DNA of 64,000 nucleotides from Phoenicibacter congonensis (GCF_900169485.1 NZ_LT821227.1:310001-374000), one strand, 5' to 3'; counted from the first letter of the stretch, positions 1 through 11,013 are shown. Notes: generated by a model from the sequence alone, not told the origin. Numbers and translations: made by a program.

Positions 1-1
1 C

Positions 2-1561
2 TTTCCGCGACCAAGTGTTAGTCAATATGACAGTAATGTTGCGGGGCATGCTTCTGATTCGCTTTCAGTTGCAGCAGGTTATGCGCTAACAAATCGTCTG
101 AACAACACCGACTCAAAAGTTGTGACAATCATTGGAGACGCCGCAATTGAAGGTGGGATGGCACTCGAAGCGCTGAATTATATTGGCTCAAAACAGCTGA
201 AAATGATTATTATTCTAAATGATAATGCGATGGCAATTTCAGCTTCTGTCGGGGCAATAACAAGACATTTAAGCAACATTCGTGCAACAAAAAACTATCG
301 CAACGCTCGCAGTGCAATGAAACAACGGCTTTCAGAACGAGGCGAATTTGGCAAACGTGCGATTGATTTTGTTAGCAGAACGAAATCTTCTTTAAAATCG
401 ATGCTATTTCCGCAATCTATGGTTTTTGAAAAGATGGGAATCATGTGCACACCTCCCATCAATGGAAATTCAATATCAGAAGTTCGCGAAATGATTGATC
501 TTGTGAAAGATGTCGATGGGCCTGTGCTCATTCATGCGATCACTCGTAAAGGAAAGGGCTATGCACCTGCTGAACTTGACCCTGAAGGCTTTCACGGAGT
601 TGGCAAGTTTGATGTTGCAACTGGAAAGCCGATTTGTCGCGTGGCGACAAAATGGACAGATGTTTTTGGTGATGAGTTAGTTGAACTAGCGAAAGAAAAC
701 GAAGACATTGTTGCCATTACTGCTGCAATGGAAGGTGGCTGCGGGTTAAAGAAATTTCATAGGGAATTTCCTGATCGCTTTATTGATGTGGGAATTGCAG
801 AGGAAAATGCCGTAGGCATAGCTTCTGGTCTTGCATATTCTGGAAAGCTTCCTGTGGTTTGCATATATTCGACATTTTTACAGCGTGCCATCGATCAGAT
901 GATGATTGACATTTGTCTAGAGAAAAAGCACGTGATTTTTGCTATTGACAGAGCTGGACTTGTGGGCGACGATGGGCCAACTCATCACGGTGAGTTTGAT
1001 TTGGCCTACCTCAGAATGATGCCAAACATGACAGTCATTGCTCCTAGTGGAGAAGTTGAACTTCAAAAAGCTCTCAAATTCGCAGTTGAGTGTGACGGCC
1101 CTGTTGCAATTCGTTATCCCAGAGGAAATTGCCCGCATTATGCTGTCCATCATCCGGAGTTTAAAATGGGAAAGTCACGAGAAATCAAACCTGGTGATGA
1201 TGTCAAAGTTTTAGCTTTTGGGAAAATGACTAAGACCGCTGTGGAGACTTCTAAAATCCTAGAAATGAATGGGATTTCTTGCGGTGTTTTTGACATGCGT
1301 TTTGTAAAGCCTTTAGACAAAGATGCGATAGCGCAGGCTTCTCGAGCACAGGTAGTTGTGACAATTGAGGATGGCATTTTGCAAGGAGGAGCAGGCGAAG
1401 CTGCTGTAGCTGAACTTGCAAAAAATTGTGAAAAAATGCCGAAAGTTTTAACTTTTGGATTTGATGATCAATTTGTTGAACATGGTACGTGCGGGGAATT
1501 ATTTACATCTCTCGGTTTACATCCTGGCAGTATTGCTGACAAAATAATGAATTCCCTATAA
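2..1561 (+). CDS. dxs: 1-deoxy-D-xylulose-5-phosphate synthase (5'-truncated by window edge)
   Basis: Condenses pyruvate with glyceraldehyde 3-phosphate, the first step of the non-mevalonate isoprenoid pathway, using thiamine diphosphate. The frame is already open at base 2, so about 100 N-terminal residues of a usual ~620-residue enzyme lie outside the window. Seen directly: GHASDSLSVAAGYA at bases 44-85 (family GHSSTSIS...), the ThDP/Mg motif GDAAIEGGM from base 134 (usual GDGA, here Gly to Ala), DVGIAEENAVG in the pyrimidine-binding domain, and DRAGLVGDDGPTHHG, which separates DXS from ordinary transketolases. The C-terminal transketolase domain is complete to the TAA at 1559-1561. The thrE-like gene follows after 10-13 bases, so the two are probably cotranscribed. 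Confidence 0.93.
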   Translation, partial: FPRPSVSQYDSNVAGHASDSLSVAAGYALTNRLNNTDSKVVTIIGDAAIEGGMALEALNYIGSKQLKMIIILNDNAMAISASVGAITRHLSNIRATKNYRNARSAMKQRLSERGEFGKRAIDFVSRTKSSLKSMLFPQSMVFEKMGIMCTPPINGNSISEVREMIDLVKDVDGPVLIHAITRKGKGYAPAELDPEGFHGVGKFDVATGKPICRVATKWTDVFGDELVELAKENEDIVAITAAMEGGCGLKKFHREFPDRFIDVGIAEENAVGIASGLAYSGKLPVVCIYSTFLQRAIDQMMIDICLEKKHVIFAIDRAGLVGDDGPTHHGEFDLAYLRMMPNMTVIAPSGEVELQKALKFAVECDGPVAIRYPRGNCPHYAVHHPEFKMGKSREIKPGDDVKVLAFGKMTKTAVETSKILEMNGISCGVFDMRFVKPLDKDAIAQASRAQVVVTIEDGILQGGAGEAAVAELAKNCEKMPKVLTFGFDDQFVEHGTCGELFTSLGLHPGSIADKIMNSL

Positions 1562-1574
1562 TTTTTCTCAGGTG

Positions 1575-2870
1575 ATGAACCAAGAAAATGAACATACTCA
1601 GTTTGTGCCAAGGGTGCAGCGCATTTGGTCAGGAGAAGAAATCTCTCGCAAAATTCTGCCCTGTATTCTAAACATTGGCGAATCTTTAATGCGAGCAGGC
1701 GCCGACGTTAATCATGTGGAACGCTTGATTGAACGTTTGGGCATTGCCTATGGCGCAAAGCACATGAATGTTTTTGTTATTACCGAAAGCATAATTGTCA
1801 CAATGACTATTTCTGATGGGCGAGAATATACTCAAACTCGAAGAGTTGGTCCAACTGAAATTAACTTTTACAAACTTGAGTGTTTAAACAAACTTTGTCG
1901 CTCAGTTCACCACATGCCTCTACCGCCTGATGAGTTGCAGGCGAGGTTTAGAGAGATAGATGGCGAAGCTCGCACAACAAGCTGGATTTATGTTGGAGCT
2001 TTTCTGGTTGTTGCAGGCTATTCTGCATTTTTTGGAGGAACAATTCCTGAGATAATCGTGAGCTCGCTTTTTTCGTTAGTTCTGTGTTTTCTTGTTGAAA
2101 AGCTGTCTAAGAAAACTCCGAACTTGATTGGCTTTAACTTCATCGCATCATTTATTATGGGTGTCTTAATTGGGATAATGACAAAAGTTTTCCCAAGTCT
2201 CACAGTTGACACCATGATTAGTGGTGTGATTATGGTGATTATTCCTGGATTAGCCATCACTAACTCTATTAGAGACATGCTCTCTGGAGACACCCTTGCG
2301 GGCCTTCTTCGTTTTGCAGAGAGCTTTTTGTGGACTGTCGCGATGGTGTTTGGCTTCACTATTGCGCTAATGCTTTTGGGGCTCACTGTTCACACCAACA
2401 TTTCAATCGCGCCATGGCGCGTGAAATACATTGCAATCATCCCAGCCACATTAGGACTTCTGCTCTATTACTATTCACGCAGGAGACTCATGATTTATGG
2501 TTTTGTTGGGGCATTAATATCATTTCCCGTGTATGTTTTTGTGGAGAACATAAACCCGCCAAATGAATTTTTGCCAGTTCTTGCGGCTTCATTTGTTGCT
2601 GCTGTTTATGCAGAAATTTTTGCGAGAAGAATGAGAGTTCCAACATCTGTTTTCTTTGTTGTTGCAATAATGCCTTTAATCCCTGGCAGATTGCTATTTT
2701 CAACGGTTACATTTTTGGTCCAGGGAAATTATGAACTAGCAGGTCAAATCGGTTCGACTGCCGCTTTGACTTCACTTGGAATTGCTACTGCAATCTGCAT
2801 TGTTTGGACAATTTCTAGAACTTGGGAAAATTTTCACATTAATCAGCGAATTGCTGACATTATTCATTAG
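1575..2870 (+). CDS. ThrE-family threonine/serine exporter-like membrane protein
   Basis: A ~431-residue protein with the two-part ThrE layout. The N-terminal DUF1212-like soluble region includes ILNIGESLMRAGADVNHVER and YGAKHMNVFVITESI. About ten hydrophobic segments follow. The C-terminal half resembles the small ThrE_2 (DUF3815) module, with ASFVAAVYAEIFARRMRVPT and MPLIPGRLLF. ThrE proteins export threonine/serine in corynebacteria, but the substrate here is not shown by sequence. Fused two-domain forms are the actinobacterial pattern. The start is GTG 1572 or the adjacent ATG 1575, and no strong ribosome binding site distinguishes them. The gene sits 10-13 bases after dxs and ends in the TAG that overlaps the AGGAGG of the next gene, so it belongs to the dxs operon. 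Confidence 0.8.
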   Translation: MNQENEHTQFVPRVQRIWSGEEISRKILPCILNIGESLMRAGADVNHVERLIERLGIAYGAKHMNVFVITESIIVTMTISDGREYTQTRRVGPTEINFYKLECLNKLCRSVHHMPLPPDELQARFREIDGEARTTSWIYVGAFLVVAGYSAFFGGTIPEIIVSSLFSLVLCFLVEKLSKKTPNLIGFNFIASFIMGVLIGIMTKVFPSLTVDTMISGVIMVIIPGLAITNSIRDMLSGDTLAGLLRFAESFLWTVAMVFGFTIALMLLGLTVHTNISIAPWRVKYIAIIPATLGLLLYYYSRRRLMIYGFVGALISFPVYVFVENINPPNEFLPVLAASFVAAVYAEIFARRMRVPTSVFFVVAIMPLIPGRLLFSTVTFLVQGNYELAGQIGSTAALTSLGIATAICIVWTISRTWENFHINQRIADIIH

Positions 2871-2879
2871 GAGGAATTG

Positions 2880-4190
2880 GTGGAGTTCATTTCTAACTGG
2901 TTATCGTCTTTAACTTTTGTTGACATTTTCAATCTTTGTGTTTTGCTGCTGTTTGTTATTTGCTATGCCTATCAGCTGTTCTATGTTTTTGTTGTTCTCA
3001 CTCACAAACCGCCAAAGGTTGTCGCAAAGGCCAATCATAGATATGCAGCTTTAATTCCTGCGAGAAATGAGCATGCAGTAATCGGTAACATCATCGATTC
3101 AATAAAACAGCAAACATATGACACTAGCCTCATCGATGTTTTCGTAATTGCTGACAATTGCACCGACGACACTGCAGAAATTGCAAAACAACACGGCGCA
3201 CATGTAATCGTCAGAAACAGACCTGACATGGTTGGAAAAGGCTTTGCTCTTGACTTTGCCTTGCAACACATTTGGAAAGAATTTGGACCCGATGCACACG
3301 AAGCTTTTTTCGTCTTTGATGCCGATAACGTTTTAGACAAGAATTACTTCAAGGAAATGAATGCAACGTTTGATAACGGCGCACTCGCCTCAACCAGTTA
3401 TCGAAATTCAAAGAACTTTGACACCAACTGGATCTCTTCGGGATATGCGCTTTGGTTTTTAAAAGAAGCAAAATTCCTAAACCAAGCAAGATTGACATTA
3501 AACACTGGCGCTGCAATTTCTGGAACTGGTTTTTTTATTGCTTCTAAAGTTTTGATCGAAGCAGGTGGTTGGAAGTGGCATTTGCTAACAGAAGACATTC
3601 AGTTTTCAGCGTCGTCAGCGTGTGAGCAACGACGCATTTCCTATAATCCTCGCGCAGTTCTTTATGATGAGCAGCCAACAACTTTTAAAGCTTCATGGGA
3701 TCAACGTTGTCGTTGGGCAAAGGGCTTTTATCAGGTTCTGCTGAAATATGCTGGTGGATTGTGCAGGGGTTTTGTGAAAAACGAGCGTGGCTATCACTTC
3801 GCTTGCTGGGATATGCTCATGACTGTTGCACCTGGAATGTTGCTCACTGTTATTGTTCTCACATTAAATCTAGCAATTGTTATCATGGGTTTTCTTGGCA
3901 TTTACTCTTTTGGGACAGCAGTAGTTAGCGCGCTTTCATCTGCTGCATTCTGTTTAATAAATTATTTGCTGTTCATGTTTTTGTATGGCGTTTTGACAAC
4001 ATTTGTTGAATGGAACAACATTCACACCACAACCAAGAAAAAAATCTTAACTTGCTTTACCTTCCCATTCTTTCAGCTGACATATGTTCCAATTGCAATT
4101 GTTGCACTGTTTAAGAAGGTGGCATGGAAGCCTATCGCGCACACTGTCACAGTTGATGTGGAGGAATTTTCTGAAAAGCAAGGAAGTTAA
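2880..4190 (+). CDS. Membrane glycosyltransferase family 2 (processive type)
   Basis: A GT-A-fold family 2 glycosyltransferase. One N-terminal membrane segment (about residues 10-35) is followed by the catalytic domain with ALIPARNEHAVIGNII, the first Asp in ADNCTDDT, the DxD motif FVFDADN, the acceptor-side TEDIQF and QRCRWAKG. The last three residues of that motif match the Q/RxxRW signature of processive cellulose-synthase/hyaluronan-type enzymes. The C-terminal third carries three or four membrane segments. The polymer or lipid acceptor cannot be read from sequence. I prefer GTG 2880 over the in-frame TTG 2877. AGGAGG at 2869-2874, overlapping the preceding stop, leaves 5 bases before GTG but only 2 before TTG. 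Third gene of the dxs operon. Confidence 0.82.
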   Translation: MEFISNWLSSLTFVDIFNLCVLLLFVICYAYQLFYVFVVLTHKPPKVVAKANHRYAALIPARNEHAVIGNIIDSIKQQTYDTSLIDVFVIADNCTDDTAEIAKQHGAHVIVRNRPDMVGKGFALDFALQHIWKEFGPDAHEAFFVFDADNVLDKNYFKEMNATFDNGALASTSYRNSKNFDTNWISSGYALWFLKEAKFLNQARLTLNTGAAISGTGFFIASKVLIEAGGWKWHLLTEDIQFSASSACEQRRISYNPRAVLYDEQPTTFKASWDQRCRWAKGFYQVLLKYAGGLCRGFVKNERGYHFACWDMLMTVAPGMLLTVIVLTLNLAIVIMGFLGIYSFGTAVVSALSSAAFCLINYLLFMFLYGVLTTFVEWNNIHTTTKKKILTCFTFPFFQLTYVPIAIVALFKKVAWKPIAHTVTVDVEEFSEKQGS

Positions 4191-4204
4191 AAACCTGAGA
4201 ACCA

Positions 4205-4270
4205 ATCACGTTAATCATTGCGTGATGTGTAAATTGGGATTTAACAACTACGAGTGAGCTTCGCTCTCAC
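4205..4270. terminator. Possible convergent terminator hairpins
   Basis: Two small inverted repeats lie between the convergent glycosyltransferase and Elp3-like genes: ATCACG 4205-4210 with CGTGAT 4221-4226, and GTGAG 4254-4258 with CTCAC 4266-4270. The second is followed by an A/T-rich run. Neither has a classical uninterrupted T tract, so termination is only plausible. The rest of 4191-4463 shows no gene. Confidence 0.3.
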
Positions 4271-4463
4271 ATAAAAGATAACAAAAATTTTTAATAGTAA
4301 AAAAGTCTGTTTTTTCTATGCCTGAATTAGTTGTTGCACTGAAGTTTAGCTTCTTTAAAGCAGATATTTTTAGATTAATTGCGCGTTTCTTAGAAAATTT
4401 TGCTTTCAGATAATAAACATTTTTAAAAACGTTAATAGTTTCCTAAGATTGCAAACTAGCTTT

Positions 4464-6296
4464 TCACAACTTTTTGAACTGGTAGAGATCCCCGTCTTGA
4501 AAGCCTAGTGAGCGGTAATATTCTCGAGTGCCAACTGCGCTAATTACGTTTATTATCGTCCGGTCGTTTTCAGTTGCTATTTCTGTCGCATAAGCTATGA
4601 GTTTTGTTCCGAGTCCGAGATGTTGGGCGCCTTTAACTTTGTGATGAATTCTTGCAACTTTGCCGTAAATGTGCACCTCGCGAATCATAGCCGTGTTCTC
4701 TTTTCTTGTCCCAGCTTTTGGCAAAGAAAGTCTCAAGAAACCAGCAAGTCTGTTTTCGCTTGTGACCCATTGTAAGAAGTGTTCTGTAGTGTTGCTTGTT
4801 TCGTAAACCACATCTTCGAGTCGCAGGTCTTCTTCTTTAATTTCATCAGTTGCAATTTCGCGGAAGCGCATTTCTTGGACGGCACTTGAATTGCCTTTTT
4901 CTCTCAGTTTTTCTTCAACAAGCTGACGCAAGTTTGGCTTTTTGTTGCCTGCAATAATGTCAGTTGTTGAAATGTCTCTTATCATTCGAGATATTCTTGT
5001 GTGGGCAGGTGTGTCGGCAATGTTTGAAACAACAATGTCTAATAGTTCTTCTTCGGAATAGGGTTTCCATTCCCCTGTCTCGAAATGCTTTGTGAGATGA
5101 GCACTTTCCACCAGACAACATGGATAAATTTTTACTTCATCTGGCTGAAAGGAAGGGTCTGTCATTAACATGTGGTAGACCTTTTTATCGACGTCAGGCG
5201 TGCTGCCCATCAAATTTGCCATTATGTGCACATGAGACTTGAATCCCAAAAGCCTTAAATTCTCCATCGTTTTGCCTATTACTTCTGGTGAAATCGCACG
5301 GCAATTTCTTTTGAGGATTTCAGGGTCAAGAGTTTGGATTCCTATTTGAATTTTAGTGCAGCCAAGTTGTCTTAAGAAAACTAAGTCATCGATTGAGGGA
5401 GAATCGGGGCGAGTTTCAACAACGAGTCCAACAACTCGAGAGCCGCTGGTTTCATTTTCATTCTGCTCTTTATTGAGTTCTTTAAACGTGGCAGTTTGCC
5501 AGCTCGATAATTCTTCTTCTTGGTGAGCATACGCCTCGCGCCATGCATCGTTATAGCTAAGCTCTCCCTTATTTAATTTAATCTGAAGACCTTCTAAAAG
5601 TGCAAGTCTGTCTTCTTTGGTAACTCTCGAATTTAAGTTACTTGTTTTGCTTGTTGAGTCAACCTCAACTGAAGTTGTAACTTTGCTTGCTTCTTTTTTT
5701 TCTTTGATTTTTTTCTGAAAGTCATTGCATGCGCGAAACAGTTCTTTTATATAGTAGATTTGATAATCGCGCTTGTAGTCAGAAAATGTTCCTCCAAGCA
5801 CAATGAGCTCAATTTTGTCAATGTTGTGCCCCATGTCATAGAGTGCTGTGAGCCTTGATGTGACCTGGTCGTAAGGATCAAAACCCCAGCGTTCCGCTCG
5901 TTGGCATGCTGGTTCGTTGTGAATGTAGCTTTTTGGCATTCGGATGTCGTTTGGGCAAAAAACGCAATTTCCGCTGCAAGGCCAAGGTTTAGTGAGAACT
6001 GTTATAGTTGCCACTCCAGAGGCTGTGCGTCTCGGTTTTGCTTGCAACAGAGCGGTGATTTTACTGTTCAGTTCTGCGTCTACTTTGAGTTTGTCTAAAA
6101 CAGCAGGTTCTTCACGCTTTAGTCGCAAATATTCAGGCATGAGACGTCTTTTTGCAATAATTCGTTTCGAGTCATGCTGTTCGCGATTTTTTGAGCGCAC
6201 GAATTTTGCAAGCCATTTATCGTCAATGACTTCTTCATTCGATTTCATCGTTTTGATGATTTCTATTACAGCATCGTTTAATTCGTTTGTTTCCAA
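4464..6296 (-). CDS. Elp3-type radical SAM / GNAT tRNA-modifying enzyme
   Basis: Elp3-family proteins modify the wobble uridine (U34) of tRNAs, joining a radical-SAM domain to an acetyl-CoA-using GNAT domain. Seen: the iron-sulfur ligands in PWPCSGNCVFCPND (Cys 107, 111, 114), Elp3-typical NEPACQRAERWGFDPYDQV, GGTFSDY, ETRPDSP and QIGIQTLDPEIL. The C-terminal GNAT core includes the acetyl-CoA loop QHLGLGTKL and GTREYYRSLGF. At 610 residues it is slightly long. A charged linker (about residues 195-235, rich in Lys/Glu/Ser) sits inside the SAM domain. The start is TTG 6294-6296 with AAGAAG just upstream; ATG at about 6248 is an alternative. Bacterial Elp3 acts without the other Elongator subunits, so function is inferred from family membership. 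Confidence 0.85.
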   Translation of the reverse strand: METNELNDAVIEIIKTMKSNEEVIDDKWLAKFVRSKNREQHDSKRIIAKRRLMPEYLRLKREEPAVLDKLKVDAELNSKITALLQAKPRRTASGVATITVLTKPWPCSGNCVFCPNDIRMPKSYIHNEPACQRAERWGFDPYDQVTSRLTALYDMGHNIDKIELIVLGGTFSDYKRDYQIYYIKELFRACNDFQKKIKEKKEASKVTTSVEVDSTSKTSNLNSRVTKEDRLALLEGLQIKLNKGELSYNDAWREAYAHQEEELSSWQTATFKELNKEQNENETSGSRVVGLVVETRPDSPSIDDLVFLRQLGCTKIQIGIQTLDPEILKRNCRAISPEVIGKTMENLRLLGFKSHVHIMANLMGSTPDVDKKVYHMLMTDPSFQPDEVKIYPCCLVESAHLTKHFETGEWKPYSEEELLDIVVSNIADTPAHTRISRMIRDISTTDIIAGNKKPNLRQLVEEKLREKGNSSAVQEMRFREIATDEIKEEDLRLEDVVYETSNTTEHFLQWVTSENRLAGFLRLSLPKAGTRKENTAMIREVHIYGKVARIHHKVKGAQHLGLGTKLIAYATEIATENDRTIINVISAVGTREYYRSLGFQDGDLYQFKKL

Positions 6297-6367
6297 ATTT
6301 TCTTCTTTATGTTTTCTTTCTTGTGATTGTTTTTTTCAGGCTATCGCTCACTATGCAACTTAAAATG

Positions 6368-7246
6368 CTATTTTTTGTTTTGTGTTTTGTAAAAGAAAAA
6401 GTATTGCTGTATTATCCCAGCATTTTCTCCCATTTCTGAAAATGGATTTATCCCTTTAAAATCTTGGTCGATAACGCGCTGAATCCACACGTCTACAGGA
6501 GCACGTTTTGTGCGTGAGAACCCAAAAAGCATGATGCAGTTTGCAACTTTTGTCCCCACTCCTTTTATTGTGCAAAGTTTGCTAAACAATTCGTCGTCGT
6601 CTAGTTTTTTGCAAAGTTCAAGATCAAGTTCTCCGCTTGAAACTTTTTTTGCTGCGTCGAGTATGTAGGGAGCCCGATAGCCTACACCACAATTCCGAAT
6701 ATCAGATTCAGTTAGATTTAGTAATGCCTCTGGTGTTGGAAAAGAGTGTTTGATGGTGCACTCATTTTGCGTTTGAAGTTCTTCTCCACATAATGTGCAA
6801 ATCTTGTCAACGGCAGTCGCGATTGCTGGCATGCTTCTTCTTTGAGAAATAATGAAGGTCACTATCATTTCCCACGGGTCCTGTTTTAAAATTCGAAGTC
6901 CTTTTCCATAGTCAAGAGTCATGTCGACAAAGCCGTTTTGCCCAGTTGCATTTTTGCGAATATTTCTGTAGCTACGCCCCAAGTCAAAATAGTTTTTCCA
7001 AAAGTCGTCGAATTCTTTTTTGGTGCAGCTAACTAACCATTCGTTTTTTGTGTTGTTTGATTTTTGAATTTCTATGTAGTGTTCTGAGGCTATATTGCAA
7101 AAGATAGGATTTTCGCATTTTGAATCTGCCCTGTATTCATCTTCGCTTTTCGAGAAATGATTGATTTTTTTCATACGGAAGCATTGTCCCGATTTTGCAA
7201 TCTTTTCGATGTCGAAATCGTCTGTAATTTTTATTGCTGTAGTCAT
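6368..7246 (-). CDS. OGG1-type 8-oxoguanine DNA glycosylase
   Basis: A base-excision repair glycosylase/AP lyase of the HhH-GPD superfamily, 292 residues. The N-terminal OGG-like domain contains SGQCFRM. FIISQRRSMPAIATAVDKIC marks the HhH-GPD core. The helix-hairpin-helix IKGVGTKVANCIMLFG carries the Lys equivalent to the Schiff-base lysine of OGG1, and the Asp follows in APVDVWIQRV. OGG1 and this protein share the order GVGTKVA...PVDV, which favours 8-oxoguanine over AlkA-type substrates, though this is not proven. ATG at 7244-7246. It lies upstream of the Elp3 gene on the same strand with a 71-base gap, and it is divergent from rpoB, whose promoter lies in the 167-base intergenic region. 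Confidence 0.82.
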   Translation of the reverse strand: MTTAIKITDDFDIEKIAKSGQCFRMKKINHFSKSEDEYRADSKCENPIFCNIASEHYIEIQKSNNTKNEWLVSCTKKEFDDFWKNYFDLGRSYRNIRKNATGQNGFVDMTLDYGKGLRILKQDPWEMIVTFIISQRRSMPAIATAVDKICTLCGEELQTQNECTIKHSFPTPEALLNLTESDIRNCGVGYRAPYILDAAKKVSSGELDLELCKKLDDDELFSKLCTIKGVGTKVANCIMLFGFSRTKRAPVDVWIQRVIDQDFKGINPFSEMGENAGIIQQYFFFYKTQNKK

Positions 7247-7329
7247 TCTTCAATTATATTGCGCAAGTGGTCTACGCTCGGGATTCTTTGAAAAATACAA
7301 CACTTATTTTTCATCTGTAAAAAAAATTA

Positions 7330-7358
7330 TTGAAAACACTACATTTTGTGTGTATTAT
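7330..7358 (+). promoter_or_regulatory. rpoB promoter
   Basis: TTGAAA at 7330-7335 and TATTAT at 7353-7358 are separated by 17 bases, close to the housekeeping -35/-10 consensus. They lie about 55 bases upstream of the rpoB GTG, leaving a short leader with AAAGGA before the start. Confidence 0.6.
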
Positions 7359-7413
7359 AAATAATTACGCGTTTTTGCGGAAAGTAAGATAATCACGTGA
7401 AAGGAATTTCTTC

Positions 7414-10400
7414 GTGGCAACAAAGAAAAAGACCAGTTCAGAGAACATTTATCGCGAGCGTCGTTCGTTTGCGAAGATTCCTGACGTCATGGATATGCCT
7501 AACTTAATTGGCGTCCAGACAGAAAGTTTTGAAAAGTTCAAAACTGAGGGAATCCAAGAAGCATTTCATGATTTAACCCCTATCGAGAGCCCTAAAAAAG
7601 ACATGGTTCTTGAGTTTGGAGCTCATCATTTTGAAGAGCCAAAAATGGGAATTGATGAATGCAAAGACAAAGATGCCAACTATCAAGCAGCTCTCACAGT
7701 TGATGTTCGTTTCATCAATCGTGAAACAGGCGAGGTGACTGAGCAAGAGTGCTACATGGGAGATTTCCCAATGATGACTCCTCGTGGAACTTTTATCATC
7801 AACGGCACTGAGCGTGTTGTTGTGTCTCAGCTTGTTAGAAGCCCTGGCGTTTATTTCTCAAAAGAGCTTGATCGCACAACAGACACCGAAATCATCAGCG
7901 CAAAGATGATTCCAAGTCATGGCGCTTGGCTTGAGTTTGAAACCGACAAGCGAGATGCACTAAACGTGCGCATCGACCGCAAGCGCAAACAGCCTGCAAC
8001 TTTAGTTGTTCGTGCCCTTGGTTTGGCAGAAACTAATGATGAGATTATCAAACTTCTTGGTAACAACAAGTTTGTTTTGAACACTCTTGATCGTGATGGG
8101 ACCGTTAATCAGGAAGAGGCGTTGATTGAGCTGTATAAGCGCTTCCGCCCAGGCGAGCCACCAACTATTGAATCTGCTCGCTCAATGCTTGAGAATCTTT
8201 ACTTCCGCGCAAATCGTTATGGTTTGGCAAAAGTTGGCCGCTACAAGATGAACAAAAAGCTTCATGGCGGTGAAAATCCAGCTTGCGACATTGAGCTTGG
8301 CGAAGGCGACTACATTTCAACTTTGACTGCCGACGACATCGTTTGCACACTCAAATACATCATCGCTCTTGGTCTTGAAGAGGATGGCTACACCTACGAT
8401 GACATCGACCACTTCGGTAACAGAAGAATCCGCACTTGTGGCGAACTTATATCTAACACTTTCCGCACAGGACTTTCAAGAATGGCGCGTCAAGTTCGTG
8501 ACAGGATGGGAACGCTTGACCCTAACGACATTACGCCAACCATTCTTGTCAACTCACGTCCAATTAATGCTCAACTTAAAGAATTCTTTGGCTCCTCACC
8601 TCTTTCACAGTTCATGGACCAAACGAACCCTGCTTCAGGCATCACTAACAAGCGTCGTCTTTCCGCATTGGGACCTGGCGGTTTGTCTCGTGAGCGCGCT
8701 GGCATCGATGTTCGTGACGTTCACAACTCACACTATGGAAGAATGTGTCCTATTGAAACACCTGAAGGTCCAAACATTGGTTTGATTGGTTCACTTGCTA
8801 CATTTGGACGTGTAAATGACTATGGATTTATCGAGACTCCATATCGTCGTGTTGTTGACGGCAAAGTGACTGACGAAATTGACTATTTGACAGCTGATCA
8901 AGAAGAAAACTTCACAATTGCTCAGGCAAATGAGCATTTTGACCCAGAGACTCGTGAATTTGGCAAGCGTGATGAAAATGGCAATTTTGTTCCATCAACT
9001 CGCGTTTTGTGCCGCACAAGAAATGCAGAAGGTGAGTTTGGCGAGCCTGCAGAAGTTGATCCTTCTGAAGTCACATACATGGACGTCTCACCTCGACAGA
9101 TGACATCTGTTGCAACTGCCCTCATTCCTTTCTTGGAGCATGACGACGCAAACCGTGCTTTGATGGGTTCAAACATGCAGCGCCAGGCTGTGCCTCTGCT
9201 TCACCCAGAAGCTCCTCTTGTTGGAACTGGCATGGAGCATCGCATTGCTGTTGACTCCGGTGAAATTATGGTTGCCGCTAACGATGGTGTTGTTGACTAT
9301 GTTGATGGTGAAACAATCATTATCAAGAACAATAGCGGCGAATATGACGAATACCTCGTTCCTAAATTTAAGCGTTCTAATCAAAGCGGATGCATTAATC
9401 ACCATCCACTAGTGCGAGTTGGCGACAAGGTTTGCGCGGGTGATGTTCTTGCTGATGGTCCATCTTGTGATCACGGCGAGCTTGCCCTTGGGCAAAACCT
9501 CATGGTTGCCTACATGCCTTGGGAAGGTTACAACTACGAGGACGCTATCATTTTATCGGAGCGTGTTGTTACTGAAGACCTTTTGACTTCTATATCAATT
9601 GCCCAACACGAAGTTGAGTGCCACGAAACAAAGCTTGGTGACGAAGAAATCACTCGTGAGATTCCAAATGTTTCACCAAGTGCTGTTGCGCACCTCGACG
9701 AAGAGGGTGTTGTAATGATTGGCACCGAAGTAAAGCCTGGCGACATTCTTGTTGGCAAGGTCACACCAAAAGGTGAGAGCGACGTCACTGCCGAAGAGCG
9801 ACTTCTTCGCGCAATCTTTGGCGAGAAGGCTCGCGACGTTCGCGACACTTCCCTTCGTGTTCCTCATGGAGCAGGCGGTCGTGTCATTGGCATTTTGCAC
9901 TTCCGCGCAGATGCTGGCGATGATTTGAAGCCGCAAGTTAAAGACATGATTCGTGTGTTCATCGCGCAAAAGAGAAAGATTCAACCTGGCGACAAACTTT
10001 CAGGCCGTCACGGTAACAAGGGTGTTATTTCTAGAGTCCTTCCTATCGAAGACATGCCATACATGGCGGATGGCACACCAATCGATGTAATGCTCAATCC
10101 TCTGGGCGTTCCTTCACGTATGAATGTTGGACAGCTGCTCGAAAATCACCTTGGTTGGGCTGCTAAATGGGGCTGGACCGACGATGAAAACCAAACTGAG
10201 CCAATTGAAGGCCAGCAGTTTGTTTCTACTCCTGTGTTTGATGGTGCTACTGAGGAAGAGATTTCTGATGCAATTGAAAAAGCTAACAGAAACCTCATGC
10301 TCGAGCGCAAGAAGGAATATGGCGAACACTTTGACGAAGCCTATGTTCCACAACTTTCACGCGAAGGAAAAATGTGGCTATATGATGGTCGCACTGGAGA

Positions 10401-11013
10401 GAAATTCCGTGAGCCAATTACGGTTGGTGCAACCTACATCTTGAAACTCGGACACATGGTCGACGACAAGATTCACGCCCGCTCGAACGGCCCATACAGC
10501 TTGATTACACAACAGCCTCTCGGTGGCAAAGCTCAATTCGGCGGTCAGAGATTTGGTGAGATGGAAGTTTGGGCGCTCTATGCATATGGTGCTTCAAATG
10601 TGTTGCAGGAAATGCTAACAATTAAGTCAGACGACGTTTCAGGCAGAACTCGTGCATATGAAGCAATTGTTTCTGGCAACAATATTCCTGCTCCAGAAGT
10701 TCCAGAATCATTCAAGGTTTTGGTCAAAGAGATGAAGTCACTCGGACTTTCTGTTGAACTCAAAGGTAATGGCACGGTTATGGAAATGCGTGATGACGCT
10801 GACCCAAGTGACAACAAGCCTAGTGTTTATGCAAACAAAGACGAGCTTGAGATGACTGCTCAAGAAGAGACAATCGATGCCCTTGATGACATTGAGTCAG
10901 ATCTTGGTGACCTTTTGGGTGAACTCGATTTAAATACAGGTCTTGATTTAGGAGACGACGATAACTTGTTATTCGACGAAGACGACAACGAGGACGGAAA
11001 GGAGGACAAATAA
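7414..11013 (+). CDS. rpoB: DNA-directed RNA polymerase subunit beta
   Basis: The 1199-residue beta subunit forms one pincer of RNA polymerase and binds rifampicin. Seen in order: the protrusion start, the rifampicin-region segment [33 protein letters not shown] in its normal drug-sensitive-looking form (bases 8584-8684), [24 protein letters not shown] with the catalytic-site lysines, and the C-terminal clamp segment [24 protein letters not shown]. An acidic tail of about 60 residues follows. The start is GTG 7414 with AAAGGA upstream. The TAA at 11011-11013 overlaps the rpoC ATG by one base, giving translational coupling. The rpoC ribosome binding site (AAAGGAGGA) lies in the last rpoB codons. 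No dispersed AAGTCTGRC repeat occurs in this gene. Confidence 0.98.
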   Translation: MATKKKTSSENIYRERRSFAKIPDVMDMPNLIGVQTESFEKFKTEGIQEAFHDLTPIESPKKDMVLEFGAHHFEEPKMGIDECKDKDANYQAALTVDVRFINRETGEVTEQECYMGDFPMMTPRGTFIINGTERVVVSQLVRSPGVYFSKELDRTTDTEIISAKMIPSHGAWLEFETDKRDALNVRIDRKRKQPATLVVRALGLAETNDEIIKLLGNNKFVLNTLDRDGTVNQEEALIELYKRFRPGEPPTIESARSMLENLYFRANRYGLAKVGRYKMNKKLHGGENPACDIELGEGDYISTLTADDIVCTLKYIIALGLEEDGYTYDDIDHFGNRRIRTCGELISNTFRTGLSRMARQVRDRMGTLDPNDITPTILVNSRPINAQLKEFFGSSPLSQFMDQTNPASGITNKRRLSALGPGGLSRERAGIDVRDVHNSHYGRMCPIETPEGPNIGLIGSLATFGRVNDYGFIETPYRRVVDGKVTDEIDYLTADQEENFTIAQANEHFDPETREFGKRDENGNFVPSTRVLCRTRNAEGEFGEPAEVDPSEVTYMDVSPRQMTSVATALIPFLEHDDANRALMGSNMQRQAVPLLHPEAPLVGTGMEHRIAVDSGEIMVAANDGVVDYVDGETIIIKNNSGEYDEYLVPKFKRSNQSGCINHHPLVRVGDKVCAGDVLADGPSCDHGELALGQNLMVAYMPWEGYNYEDAIILSERVVTEDLLTSISIAQHEVECHETKLGDEEITREIPNVSPSAVAHLDEEGVVMIGTEVKPGDILVGKVTPKGESDVTAEERLLRAIFGEKARDVRDTSLRVPHGAGGRVIGILHFRADAGDDLKPQVKDMIRVFIAQKRKIQPGDKLSGRHGNKGVISRVLPIEDMPYMADGTPIDVMLNPLGVPSRMNVGQLLENHLGWAAKWGWTDDENQTEPIEGQQFVSTPVFDGATEEEISDAIEKANRNLMLERKKEYGEHFDEAYVPQLSREGKMWLYDGRTGEKFREPITVGATYILKLGHMVDDKIHARSNGPYSLITQQPLGGKAQFGGQRFGEMEVWALYAYGASNVLQEMLTIKSDDVSGRTRAYEAIVSGNNIPAPEVPESFKVLVKEMKSLGLSVELKGNGTVMEMRDDADPSDNKPSVYANKDELEMTAQEETIDALDDIESDLGDLLGELDLNTGLDLGDDDNLLFDEDDNEDGKEDK